Shown here in pieces: positions 12,112 through 22,050 of a DNA stretch of 64,000 nucleotides. The notes below the pieces were generated by a model, which was not told the origin of the DNA, did no database searches, and saw only the letters and a program-made list of their open reading frames with translations. How positions within the stretch are numbered: the stretch's first letter is position 1; the number at the start of each line of letters is the position of its first letter. The position numbers were made by a program, and so were the translations under genes. Source of the DNA: Scolanthus callimorphus (taxonomy: Eukaryota; Cnidaria; Anthozoa; Actiniaria; Edwardsiidae). The stretch is taken from the NCBI GenBank assembly GCA_033964015.1, contig CM066915.1, positions 3,762,575-3,826,574 of the forward strand. Direction: 5' to 3'.

Positions 12112-12342
12112 TTATTTTCTATGGCCTTCAAAAATTTCAGTTAAGCGAGAATACCTGGTACATTTATTTACATGACGGAGATCAATAATAAGTCCCTTTT
12201 TACCGGACTTTTGGGTAGAAACAGATAAGGGATTAACAATGCATGGTCGATCAAAAACTTCTTCTATACAATTGTGCATTACAGCTAAATTAGATGTATC
12301 GCGATGCTCCAATTTTTCCAGTTTTATAGCCACCACAAACAC
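12112..12342 (-). pseudogene. Reverse transcriptase fragment, DIRS-like
   Basis: About 76 residues include NPLSVSTQKSGKKGLIIDLR followed by HVNK, which matches the first RT blocks (basic GK then DLR-x-VN) as found in DIRS-type elements. The rest of RT is missing. It lies downstream of the gag-like remnant on the same strand. Family assignment rests on motif memory only. Confidence 0.5.
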
Positions 12343-12473
12343 TTTATTACAACATGGCGGCCATGGCGCCGGGACCGTGAACGATGATCTTAGGGAGCAT
12401 GCTCACAGAACATGAGGCAGTGTTACACAGGGTACCCAGTCTATACAATGTAAACTAACCTAGCCATACTATG

Positions 12474-12580
12474 GCGTTGGGCAATTCTGCGCTGTCACTC
12501 AAAATGGGGGCGGGGCTACCACTTGTGATTTGCATAGCCCCGCCCCATTTTTGAGTGACAGCACAGAATTGCCCAAACAA
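12474..12580. repeat. Short palindrome
   Basis: The arms gggcaattctgcgctgtcac (12479) and its inverse (to about 12577) flank a ~15-base loop. The core contains ggggcggggct and its inverse. A fold-back MITE or hairpin; no ORF. Confidence 0.65.
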
Positions 12581-12756
12581 AAAATTGATTATTGGAATTG
12601 GAGCATCACGATACATCGAATTCCGCTGTAACAATTCATTAATTAATAGCTTCTTCAACAAATGCAGCTTCTTTCAAAGCTGAACTGTTATGTTTAGCTA
12701 CGGAATCAGTTGGCAGGTTACCAATATCAATTACCAATAGCTGTAATTTATAGCCA

Positions 12757-12886
12757 TAGAGCGGTTTTCACATGACTGTCGTGAAACCAATTAAAAAGTA
12801 ATTACATCAATTCTGAATAAAACCTATATGAGTAGTTACAAAGTAATTGCGAATTACTTACGACAGTCATCTGAAATCCGCTCTAT
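12757..12886. mobile_element. 130-bp MITE
   Basis: Inverted ends TAGAGCGGTTTTCACATGAC and the inverse (to 12886, tagagcggatttcagatgac when reversed) flank an AT-rich core with agtaatt repeats. No ORF. Confidence 0.6.
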
Positions 12887-13197
12887 TGAATTACATCTAA
12901 TATGAATTGTGGAGCTCTGATTTCTATCCATTGGTTATAGGATCTATGTAATCGTCCTCTTACGGATACAGCTTTCTGAACAGTCCAGTCGGTTAGTCAT
13001 TTAGAGATCATCGTTGACTTTTGCGAGGTTGAAATTTCCTGGACATTGTTTTTTCTAGTGACCAGGCGTACCACAAGAGAAACATAGGCCATATGTTAGT
13101 CACCCGCCTCAATTAGCCATAGTGCTATTTGCGGGTGACGCTCAACATAAATTTATTTTTATTATTGAATTGAATAAAATGATGATGATGGGACCCA

Positions 13198-13459
13198 TTT
13201 TGTGACTCGAAAATTTGTATGAAATTGTTAATAAAAATCCACGAAACTCACCTGGCTGTTAGAAGTGTTTGTCTTCATTGCCCTTGTGGAGTTTGAAAAA
13301 AATCATTTAACCTTACCTTCCTATTTATTGTGTATTAGTATAGGAAGGTTAACCGATTTTTAAACTCCACAGGGGCAATGAAGACAAACACTTCTAACAG
13401 CCAGGTGAGTTTTGTGGATTTTTATTAACAATTTCTTACAAATTTTTCGAGTCACAAAA
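13198..13459. mobile_element. Foldback element B, relative of element A
   Basis: Near-perfect palindrome with arms ttttgtgactcgaaaatttg (13198) and the inverse (to 13459). The arm interior aligns with the element at 8380-8800, for example aataaaaa, ctgttag and tgtttgtc against aataaaag, ttgttag and gtggttgtcc. A donor-like gccaggtgagt occupies the place of acatggtaagt in element A. Confidence 0.75.
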
Positions 13460-13479
13460 CATGAGCTTGAGTCCCCTGT

Positions 13480-13970
13480 CCTCTGAGTTGATTGAAACCT
13501 CTGAGTTGATACCTGTTGGACTGCCAAGCAGAAGGTTACTTGAGTAGGAGTCTAGGAGCTTTTCTGTGACTAGGAGCTTGCTGTGTAGAAAACGTTTTGA
13601 TGGCCTTAGCAGCTCTAGCTTCAGCTCTGTAGATTTTATTATCGTCTTCGTCCTCTGCAATATCGTGTTGCTTGTATTCGATGACTGTTTTCCAACCGTA
13701 CAGCGAATCAGCTAGTAAAAATAAGCTTCTGTATTATTTCCTTTATTGCAGATTTAACTTTTTCGAGGGCTTCTTTGGTTTTGTTGTAATCTTTTTGTTC
13801 AAGATAGTATTGGGCGTCTTCGAAGGACTCAAGAGTGCTTTTGTTGAACTTATACTGCTCTTCGTTGAATTTTTACTCTTTTGGCTTTTTGAAGGAAGGC
13901 GTCTCTGTGGTCTTAATTCTTTTAATTTCCATCATTTGTTCAGCGGCGATCTCTTCGTTAGCCCTGTTAA
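13480..13970 (-). pseudogene. Gag-like ORF, C-terminal part, of DIRS-like remnant
   Basis: Read on the minus strand, the frame gives an E/K-rich helical region (ANEEIAAEQMMEIKRIK, then FNKSTLESFEDAQYYLEQKD) followed by an [17 protein letters not shown] stretch and [16 protein letters not shown]. This layout resembles ORF1/gag-like proteins of cnidarian DIRS-type elements as I remember them. Stops and a frame change show decay. The N-terminal part lies on the far side of the 17.5-kb insertion, at 31481-31600. Confidence 0.55.
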
Positions 13971-14022
13971 GGGGTGTCGGAAAACCGAAGATGGGAAAAA
14001 CGAAGATGGAAGACCTAAGAGC

Positions 14023-14411
14023 CCTTTTGGGGTCTTCGTTTTTCCCATCGGAAAAACGAAGATCCTCGTATATTTTCTTTACTAAGCGTGTTTTTGACTT
14101 CAGTAACTATCCTATCCTCTCTCTTAGCCATTCGGGCTGCTTGCCGTGATTTAGGAAACTCTAGGGTGCTCGCTGTGATTTAAGAAACTCTTGGCGCATT
14201 ATTGGACAAAAATTATTTTGGGGTCTTCGTTTTTCCCATCGGAAAAACGAAGACCCTCGTGTATTTTCTTTACTAAGCGTGATTTTGACTTCAGTAAATA
14301 TTCTATCCTCTCTCTTTGTCATTCGGGCTGCTCGCCGTGATTTGGGAAACTCTAGGGTGCTCGCTGTGATTTAGAAAACTCTTGGCGCATTGTTGGAGAA
14401 AAATTATTTTA
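14023..14411. repeat. 190-bp palindromic-unit array, left part
   Basis: Two units of about 190 bp, each with the palindrome ggtcttcgtttttccc/atcggaaaaacgaagacc. Orientation is opposite to the larger part at 22051-23125. Confidence 0.8.
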
Positions 14412-14636
14412 CAGGGTCTGGATGGGGTTAACCGACTAGCGACAAACGGCCTAAAAAATAACCGACTGCCGACAAAACGGGGAAAACGTTACTGACTACC
14501 GACAAAAAAATATTTACTGACTACCGACATTTTATGATTGCCCGTATTATAAACTCTTCATTTCCATCGTCAACATACATAAATCCTAATAAAATATTCT
14601 TGCGAACTCGACATTTACGACACGCGTGCTTCTATA

Positions 14637-15116
14637 TAAAGCCCTGGCCAAATGAAACGCAAGTTCACGCAAGTCGATCCAAGTTGTGACTTGCACAGAC
14701 TTTTGTTCACTTTCGCTGAGGTGGCCAAACGAGATGCAAGTTTTGATGCAGGTTGAGTGGTTTGCATCTTTTAGACACTTTTAGCGCGCTAATGACGACA
14801 TGATCACGGCCACTTTCGAACACTAGAAAAATAAAGAAATATCACCCAGTTTCTTGAAAATAACAGGTAAAAATATAAGTGCAATATTTTCATGGCTTGT
14901 TTTGGTAATAATATTTCATTAATTTGGAAAAAAGGAAAAAAAAATGGAAACTTGCATCAACTTGCGTACACTTAAGATGTGGTGGCCAAACGAGACGCAA
15001 GTTGCGTGAAAATTTGTTCAAAGTGGACGCAAGTGAACACAAGTCATCGCAAGTCATCGCACGTTGGTGGCCAAACGAGCGCAAATCGACTTGCGCTTCG
15101 TTTGACCTGGGCTTAA
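14637..15116. mobile_element. Harbinger-type MITE
   Basis: The element 14640-15113 has ends AGCCCTGGCCAAATGAAACG and its imperfect inverse (GTTTGACCTGGGCT), with TAA duplications at 14637-14639 and 15114-15116. Internal repeats of gtggccaaacgag and acgcaagt. TAA duplications fit PIF/Harbinger. A 58-bp miniature of the same family is at 36420-36477. Confidence 0.75.
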
Positions 15117-15439
15117 GGCGTTTACAAGCAAGTATATGGCTTGCATGATCATGTTCCATGCTCAGCTAGCGGGAAACGTCGTGAACAGGCTCCCCACACA
15201 AAACACAACCATGAGCTGTGTAATGGTTAACAACTACTCCCCGAAGGGGAGGTGAATAGTGGTGGATGTATACCGAGACGCGTATTTACCAAATCAATAG
15301 AATAAAATACGGAGGTTAATAGACCCAAAACGCAGTATCACGCGCGAAACGAGCCGCCATTTTGAGAGTTTTCTCAAAAGAGTATTAACAATTATTCGCA
15401 CTCAGGCTCAGTGATTATTGTAGATTGTTATATAGCGAG

Positions 15440-15912
15440 TGCTCACTCCAACCGAGCGCGCGCTCTTATTGGCTAATTCAAGGTCACATGGTGAAGTACA
15501 AATCAAATATTCCCCGATCAGTCAATATTTCGAAAAATTATTGACTGGTCGGGGAATATTCCTTTCGCGCGTCGCATTTAAGAGCGGGAAAAAAGAGAAA
15601 GTTTATTGTAAACACGCGAGTCTTTTTAAAAACCTTTGCTAATTTTGATAAGTTTTTGCTAATGCAAGAAAATTGTGTTGTTTATGAGTGTTTTCCCTTT
15701 ACATGATGCAGTCGCGCGCAAACTTTGTAACTTCTCTTTTCATTCTTGAAATACATTTGTTTTGACTATAATTGCAGTATATTTTCTGCTTTCGGGAAAC
15801 ACCAGTTTTGTTTCCCTCGAATCTCAATGTTTCCTTCGACTTCGTCTCGGGAAACATCGAGATTCTCGGGAAAACAAAACTGATGTTTCCCTCGGGAGCA
15901 GTCATTAAGTGT

Positions 15913-15947
<35 letters not shown>

Positions 15948-15948
15948 C

Positions 15949-15979
<31 letters not shown>

Positions 15980-16570
15980 ATGGGCTATTGACTCAGAGGC
16001 CATGAGGGCGAGAGGAATAATTGTTTTAGTCAAATCACACTAGTAGGTCAATTTGTATTGCCAAAAAAATGTTTTTGCTCTGGTCATTTGCCATTTTCTG
16101 GCTTTCAAATCCGAAACGTTTCGCTACTAGTAGTAGGCTATAACTTAAAGCCTACTAGTAGCTCAACCAATCAGAACGCAGCATTAATAATAGACCACTA
16201 GTATGATTTGACTAATATTATATAGCTCGTGTTTATTCGATCAAAACGCGCGCTCTGATTGGTTCTATCATGGTCACGTGGTAAGGTACAAACTCAATGT
16301 AGCCCGCGCGGGCTACAATTCAAAAATTGTTGCCCGCGCGGGCTACATCGCCAGAGCGGAAAAATAAAAATAAAAACATGGACTATTTTAACCGTGTATT
16401 TTCTATTTGCTATATAATAAAACACTTAATGACTGCACTCTCGGGAAACAGCGAGTTTTGTTTTCCCTCGAATCTCGATGTTTCCCTCGACTTCGTCTCG
16501 GGAAGCATCGAGATTCTCGGGAAAACAAAACTCGCTGTTTCCCTCGAAAGCAGTCATTAAGTGTATAATA
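15440..16570. repeat. Cluster of palindromic modules
   Basis: Four palindromes in a row: 15505-15562 (aatattccccgatcagtcaa and inverse), 15788-15908 (gggaaacaccagttttg and inverse), 15920-16026 (gggctattgactcagag and inverse), and 16432-16563 (aatgactgcactctcggga and inverse). The second and fourth share core sequence. The CCAAT-type phrase gcgcgctctgattggt accompanies them at 16247. No ORF with motifs. Confidence 0.65.
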
Positions 16571-17414
16571 TTTACCTCGCCGCATAATTTTGCCAGTAAA
16601 TATCAGAGGAAAACGTCAGACGGAATAAATTAATTTATATTTACGCAACTTTGTGACAGCTAAAAGCGCAAGCTTGAAATCATTTTTCTCGTAAGCATTT
16701 TTCACACCAAACGTAGTTGCTTCTTTCGTGTTTTTCGGGATAGCATTTTTTTATTTCAAATGTTTCTTTTTCTCTTAATTCTGCAAATCTGTTTGCAGCA
16801 GCCATCTTGAAAAGAGCCATCTTGAAAAAGATCGCTGCCAGTAAATACAACTAGCAAATATTGCTGAATAAATTAACATTATTGGCCAATCAGCGCGCTC
16901 GAATCTCTATATTTAATGGAAAAATTATACCAATGTTGGATAGCTACTATTTCAGGAACCAATCAGAGCGCCTGAAATTGAAAAATCTCAGCACTTCTCT
17001 CAACAAGATATATGGAAAAGCGGAAGGTGCGAGCTCTGCTATGCGCCGTGCTACGTTTTGCTGGAGGGAGGAAGACCAAAACACGTACTCGCACGGTTGG
17101 GATTTTTCGGCCACTAGATGTGACGTTTATTTTTCAACTCGTAAATTATTGTAAATTGGATTACAGTAGTAACTGATTATTTACTGATTTGCAGCGCTTA
17201 CTGCTCAGAAAAATGCAAAATATCTTAAAAGAGACTGAGAGTAACTAACAAGGTTTTAAATTTTAAATTTTATTACTTTTGAATTATTAACTTAGATTTA
17301 CCGACTACTAAAAAGTTTAACTGACTACCGACAAATTACTGAAATTTTAGCTGACTACCGACAAATTAGTGAAATTTTAACCGACTACCGACATGCGGAC
17401 CCCCCCCCCCCCCC

Positions 17415-17743
17415 TGTTGCGTTTAGCCCCATAGCCATAGTAGTTACACAAGATAGCATACAAGAACTTGACAGGATATTCACATATATAACAACAACAA
17501 CTGATTTATTTCATATAGCTCAATCATATTTATATACAAGTTTCTAGGTGTATCAAGATTGGAATTCACGTACGATTATTTAGAGTTGCATTCTTTTGGT
17601 TCCGGCAAGTCCTACATAGGAAATTACATACAGGTATCATAATAATTGTGATAGCACTAATCTATCTAATCTAAAGTGGTGAATCATGACTTAGATAGAG
17701 TAATCAGATAATGGATACGTAATATCAGGCACGTATTCTAACA
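17415..17743 (-). repeat. Copia 3' LTR
   Basis: 329 bp, tgttgcgttt...attctaaca on the plus strand, inserted in a run of C (17400-17414). Confidence 0.92.
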
Positions 17744-17783
17744 CCCCCACTTGCTCTGATGTTACGAACCTTCAACAAAAAAA

Positions 17784-20700
17784 TTAATTTCCCATTATAA
17801 AAGTTTTGAACTTTTCCAGCTTAGCTTTTGTGGCTGGTTTTGTAAAAATGTCTGCTACATTGTCCTCAGTTGGGACATACTGAACTTTTACATTTCCACT
17901 TTGAATTTCTGATCTGATAAAGTGGTATTTGATGTCAATGTGCTTCGATCTTTGATGGTTAACTGGATTCTTAGCCAGATTAATTGCTCCCTGATTGTCG
18001 ACATGAATCGTTACTTCTTCAACCATAATACTCATGTCAGTACATAGCTGTTTAAAAAATTTAGCTTCTTGTGCAGCATTAGCTAGTGAAATGTATTCAG
18101 CTTCACAAGTAGATAAAGCTACAGTTTGCTGCTTGCGGCTTTTCCATGAAATTAACGGTCCATTCTCAGTCAACTGAAAATTATATCCAGTTATGCTGCG
18201 TCTATCTTTCACAGATGCTCCCCAGTCCGAATCACACGAGCCTGTAAGTATCAAGGCTGATTCCGATTTGCCAAATTTAAGGCCTTGTTCCCGTGAGCCT
18301 TTGAGATATCTCAGTACATGTTTTGCCATACTGAGATCTGACTGAGTTGGTTTTGCCATATTCTGTGAAAGTTTAGTCACAGTGTAACACAAATCAGGTC
18401 TAGTACCTGTCATTACATATATTAAACTCCCCACAATTGCTCTATACAATCTCGGATCATCCAATTCGCGCGCTTCTTCGTCGTTACTCTTTTCTGCTCC
18501 TAGAGCGCACGGCGTTGCCTTTGGTTTGCAATCTGACATTTCAAATTTCGAGAGGATTTTATCTATGTATTGTGTCTGGCTCATCTCGATTGAATCTTTG
18601 TTGCATTTGAAATTTGTTCCCAAAAACCACGAAAGTTTGCCAAGATCTTTCATTTTGAACTTTCTGCACAGAGCCTCTTTAACGCTTTCCAACAAAGTTA
18701 AAGTAGTTGCAGAAATTATGATATCATCTACCCAGATGATCAAAATAATCAATCCATTTTCCTCTGAATTTCTAGTGTACACGCATGGGTCTGCGAGCGA
18801 TTGAGAAAAGTTTTCACTTAGCAAATAGTTATGAAGCATGTTGTTCCAATTTCTCCCGCTTTGTTTCAAACCATATAGAGATTTCTTTAACTTACAAACT
18901 AGTTTCTCTCCGTTTTCTCCGCGCTTCTCAAAGCCTTCCGGTTGTTCCATATAAATTTCGCAGTCAATTGGCGCATTTAGATAAGCTGTCTTAACGTCCA
19001 TTTGATGAGTAATCATGTCATTCTGCACTGCTGTTTGCATAAGCATTCGTACTGAACTCATGCGAGCAGTAGGCGCAAACGTTTCCTGATAGTCTATGTC
19101 TGCGATTTGTGAATAGCCTTTAGCTACGTAGCGTGCTTTATGTGTCTCTTCTCTATTAGGTCCCGTTTTCACGGCAAAAACCCATTTCCCCCCCACTATC
19201 TGTCTACCCTCGGGTGGCGTGACTAACTCGAACGTGTCATTGTCAATTAGAGCTGTCATTTCGTCATTCATGGCCTTTTGCCATTTTGGCATCTCTTTTG
19301 AAATCAAAGCATCGTCATAAGTGGTCGGGATGTTCGCGACTCGATAACAGTAGTCTACAGTGTTGCTAACTTCGTCTAAGTCACTGTTCATTGCATATTC
19401 GTCAAAACGCTTAGGTTTGTTGCGAATTCGTCCGGGATAACGACGTTCTAGTTCGTGTTCAGTACTCTCAGACTCCGTCACGTCCTCCTCTTCTGTTGTT
19501 TGTTCTGTTACGTCAGTGTCAACAGTTGTAGGTGGGGTCGGTAACACACTCTCGTCTTCGTCTATCTTAGGCACGTAAACTTTGTTTTGTTCAAGAAATT
19601 TTACGCATCGCGCTCTTTCTACAACGTTTCTCTCCGGGTAATAAACAAGGTATGCCGGACTATCTCGGTCATAACCTACGAAAGTGCCTTCCTTACTGCG
19701 CGCTTCTAATTTCTTCGCGTTCTGAACATAGGCATAACACGTAGAGCCAAAAACATGCATCCTACTCACATCCGGTTTCTTTCCGATAAGGGCCTCATAA
19801 GGCGTTTTACCTAATCGCGCGTTAAAACAACGATTACGAATGTATGCGGCTGTCATTACTGCGTACGTCCACAATTCCTTAGGTAATTCAGACTCTAGCA
19901 AAAGACATCTCGCCATTTCAAACAGGCTTCGCCACATCCTTTCTGCAGTACCATTCTGGTGCGGAGAATGCGGCGCACTTGTCTCGCGCTTAATGCGATT
20001 TTTGCGAAGTAAAGACTTAAACTGTTTACTTGTAAATTCACCCCCGCCATCCGATCTAATGCGCTTTGGTTTACCAAATGGAGCGATGTCAGCAAGAAAC
20101 TTCTGCGTCGCTTCTAGAGTATCACTTTTCTGTTTCAGAAAATACACCATGTTAATACCGGTAAAATCATCTACAAAACACAAAGCATATCGGAAACCTC
20201 CCTTTGCTACGGGATCTATCGGGCCGGCCAAATCGCAATGCACAAAATCTAAAGGTGCTTTAGCCCTATCATCTGGCTTACGGCTCCGAGTTTGGCACAT
20301 TTTGCCTTGCGTACAAATAGCGCAATCGAGCTGTTCATCATTCGCAATTTTCATGCCTTCAACAACATTTTCCAATTTGCGTAAATCTTGAAAATTACAA
20401 TGACCCATAATTTGGTGCCACTGCATTAAAGAACTCGCATTATTGTTTGAAGATGAAATGCTGTTTAGGTAATACAAACGGCCTTTCTGCTCGACCTCAA
20501 ACATTGTGCCATCTGGTGCTTTAAAATACTTTGCGTCCTTATTAAGACTGACACTCGCGCCCTTTGCAATGGCAGCAGAAACTGAAAAAATGTTTTGGTT
20601 GTATGACGGAATGTACAGAGCATTGTTGAGAATAACATCTTGTAAATTTCCATTTACATCGAAAAGCTTTACTTTGGCATTCCCTTTTCCCAAAACTACA

Positions 20701-21677
20701 TTGGCCTTACTTCCATCTGCCAATTCAATGTAATGACCATTTGCGTCAAAATTTTCATCAAAACTCACAAATTTTTCCCGCTCTGTTACAATGTGGCTCG
20801 TAGCACCACTATCTAGTAAGAGATTAGTGACTTTCTTACCATTCCTATTTGTTATCTGTTCTTCACTAAAAGTAAAGGCGAAATCATGTTCGTCCTCCTC
20901 GGCACTCTTCTTTGCGGAGTCGCCTGATCTCTGTTGCCCTTGTGACTGACCTTGGGGCTTCCTGCTGCGACAGTCTCTTGTGTTGTGTGATACAGTCCTA
21001 CACTTTGCACACCATTTGCTAGACTCCTTGCTGTAGCAGTCAATACTTTTGTGGCCTTTTCTTCCACATTTGTAGCAGTTTCCCTGGAATTTTTGCTTTA
21101 AAGTCATGACGCTTTCCTCGTCATTCCCAGGGGTCCTTCGGCAGCTTTTCTCCGTCTCCTCATAGTTTCGGAGAGCTGTTTTAAACTCGCTGAAGGTCAT
21201 CGGTTTGTCCTTCTGCGCTGCCACCGTCGCGAAGGTTTTGTAGCCATCTGGCAGGCCTTTTAGAGCCATGGCTACCAGTAGCCCATCGCTTATTACTTCT
21301 TCGGCGGCTTTCAGGGCGGTAGATGCTTTCTCCGCTCGGGGGATGTAGTCCGTTGTAGACTCGCCATCCTTCATCGTCAGGGAAGTCAACTCAGTATATA
21401 GGGCAATTACTCTTGGCTTCCCCTTGCCCTGGTAGTGCTCTCGCAAGACACCTAGGGCTTTCCTGCCGTCGTTATTGGCCTCTCGTATCACGAGAGCCAA
21501 ACTTCTGTCGTCCAAGCACTGGACCAACTCCGCGAACGCATTTGCGTTCTTTTCTTCGTCAGGGGCCGTGGTTTCTCCTTCCTTTGGTATAACCACATCG
21601 TACAGCTTCTGGAGGCGCATGTAGCCAAGGAACTTTACTTCCCAGAGCTCGTACTTGCTTTCGTCTCCACTGAACAT
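17784..21677 (-). CDS. Copia gag-pol polyprotein
   Basis: The frame is open from 21770 to 17784 (1328 residues). I favour the ATG at 21677, which follows the primer site and gives MFSGDESKYELW, a usual Copia gag start. In 1328-residue numbering: gag ~30-230; CCHC knuckle CYKCGRKGHKSIDC ~232-245 and a second Cys/His cluster to 267; protease DSGATSH ~320; integrase zinc site H...H...CAIC ~451-486, then D513, D574 and E610 (DD35E spacing); RT with DVKTAYL ~926 and catalytic WVDD ~1013; RNase H with CDSDWG and TCEAEY. No stop or frameshift. The polyprotein would be cut by its own protease and act in cytoplasmic particles and the nucleus. Confidence 0.93.
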   Translation of the reverse strand: MFSGDESKYELWEVKFLGYMRLQKLYDVVIPKEGETTAPDEEKNANAFAELVQCLDDRSLALVIREANNDGRKALGVLREHYQGKGKPRVIALYTELTSLTMKDGESTTDYIPRAEKASTALKAAEEVISDGLLVAMALKGLPDGYKTFATVAAQKDKPMTFSEFKTALRNYEETEKSCRRTPGNDEESVMTLKQKFQGNCYKCGRKGHKSIDCYSKESSKWCAKCRTVSHNTRDCRSRKPQGQSQGQQRSGDSAKKSAEEDEHDFAFTFSEEQITNRNGKKVTNLLLDSGATSHIVTEREKFVSFDENFDANGHYIELADGSKANVVLGKGNAKVKLFDVNGNLQDVILNNALYIPSYNQNIFSVSAAIAKGASVSLNKDAKYFKAPDGTMFEVEQKGRLYYLNSISSSNNNASSLMQWHQIMGHCNFQDLRKLENVVEGMKIANDEQLDCAICTQGKMCQTRSRKPDDRAKAPLDFVHCDLAGPIDPVAKGGFRYALCFVDDFTGINMVYFLKQKSDTLEATQKFLADIAPFGKPKRIRSDGGGEFTSKQFKSLLRKNRIKRETSAPHSPHQNGTAERMWRSLFEMARCLLLESELPKELWTYAVMTAAYIRNRCFNARLGKTPYEALIGKKPDVSRMHVFGSTCYAYVQNAKKLEARSKEGTFVGYDRDSPAYLVYYPERNVVERARCVKFLEQNKVYVPKIDEDESVLPTPPTTVDTDVTEQTTEEEDVTESESTEHELERRYPGRIRNKPKRFDEYAMNSDLDEVSNTVDYCYRVANIPTTYDDALISKEMPKWQKAMNDEMTALIDNDTFELVTPPEGRQIVGGKWVFAVKTGPNREETHKARYVAKGYSQIADIDYQETFAPTARMSSVRMLMQTAVQNDMITHQMDVKTAYLNAPIDCEIYMEQPEGFEKRGENGEKLVCKLKKSLYGLKQSGRNWNNMLHNYLLSENFSQSLADPCVYTRNSEENGLIILIIWVDDIIISATTLTLLESVKEALCRKFKMKDLGKLSWFLGTNFKCNKDSIEMSQTQYIDKILSKFEMSDCKPKATPCALGAEKSNDEEARELDDPRLYRAIVGSLIYVMTGTRPDLCYTVTKLSQNMAKPTQSDLSMAKHVLRYLKGSREQGLKFGKSESALILTGSCDSDWGASVKDRRSITGYNFQLTENGPLISWKSRKQQTVALSTCEAEYISLANAAQEAKFFKQLCTDMSIMVEEVTIHVDNQGAINLAKNPVNHQRSKHIDIKYHFIRSEIQSGNVKVQYVPTEDNVADIFTKPATKAKLEKFKTFIMGN

Positions 21678-21687
21678 GAGCGTCCTC

Positions 21688-21701
21688 CTGGGCCCATAAC
21701 C
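21688..21701 (-). promoter_or_regulatory. Copia primer binding site, initiator tRNA-Met anticodon arm
   Basis: Directly next to the 5' LTR the plus strand reads ctgggcccataacc. This equals the anticodon stem-loop of initiator tRNA-Met (contains CAT), so element RNA would pair with the middle of that tRNA rather than its 3' end. Drosophila copia is known to prime from a 5' half of initiator tRNA-Met in this way. The site also lies inside the open reading frame. Confidence 0.8.
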
Positions 21702-22030
21702 TGTTGCGTTTAGCCCCATAGCCATAGTAGTTACACAAGATAGCATACAAGAACTTGACAGGATATTCACATATATAACAACAACAACTGATTTATTTCA
21801 TATAGCTCAATCATATTTATATACAAGTTTCTAGGCGTATCAAGATTGGAATTCACGTACGATTATTTAGAGTTGCATTCTTTTGGTTCCGGCAAGTCCT
21901 ACATAGGAAATTACATACAGGTATCATAATAATTGTGATAGCACTAATCTATCTAATCTAAAGTGGTGAATCATGACTTAGATAGAGTAATCAGATAATG
22001 GATACGTAATATCAGGCACGTATTCTAACA
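21702..22030 (-). repeat. Copia 5' LTR
   Basis: 329 bp, one base different from 17415-17743. The polyprotein frame stays open upstream through its inner end, with ATGs at 21770, 21725 and 21719, so the LTR could encode a short N-terminal extension. Confidence 0.92.
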
Positions 22031-22050
22031 CCCCCCCCATCCAGACCCTG

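Larger units (their letters stand above)
17415..22030 (-). mobile_element. Full-length Ty1/Copia retrotransposon, intact and young
   Basis: LTRs of 329 bp (17415-17743 and 21702-22030), TG...CA, differ at one base by my reading (ctaggtgtat against ctaggcgtat). The target duplication is CCCCC inside a poly-C run. A single minus-strand ORF holds gag, protease, integrase, RT and RNase H in Copia order. A primer site derived from initiator tRNA-Met abuts the 5' LTR, and a G-rich tract (17744-17751, plus strand cccccac) abuts the 3' LTR. All parts needed for movement appear present. Confidence 0.95.
14412..22050. mobile_element. CAGGGTCTGG-ended element containing Copia
   Basis: Perfect 16-bp TIRs CAGGGTCTGGATGGGG (14412-14427) and its inverse (22035-22050). 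Subterminal copies of ccgactaccgacaaa occur at both ends (14428-14530; 17295-17396) in the same orientation. Without the Copia the element is about 3.0 kb and has no transposase. The CAGGG end is hAT-like, but I could not find an 8-bp duplication. It sits where the 190-bp array changes orientation. Confidence 0.65.

Noticed and set aside
18526..20733. Several plus-strand ORFs
   Set aside because: Shadows of the Copia polyprotein on the opposite strand.
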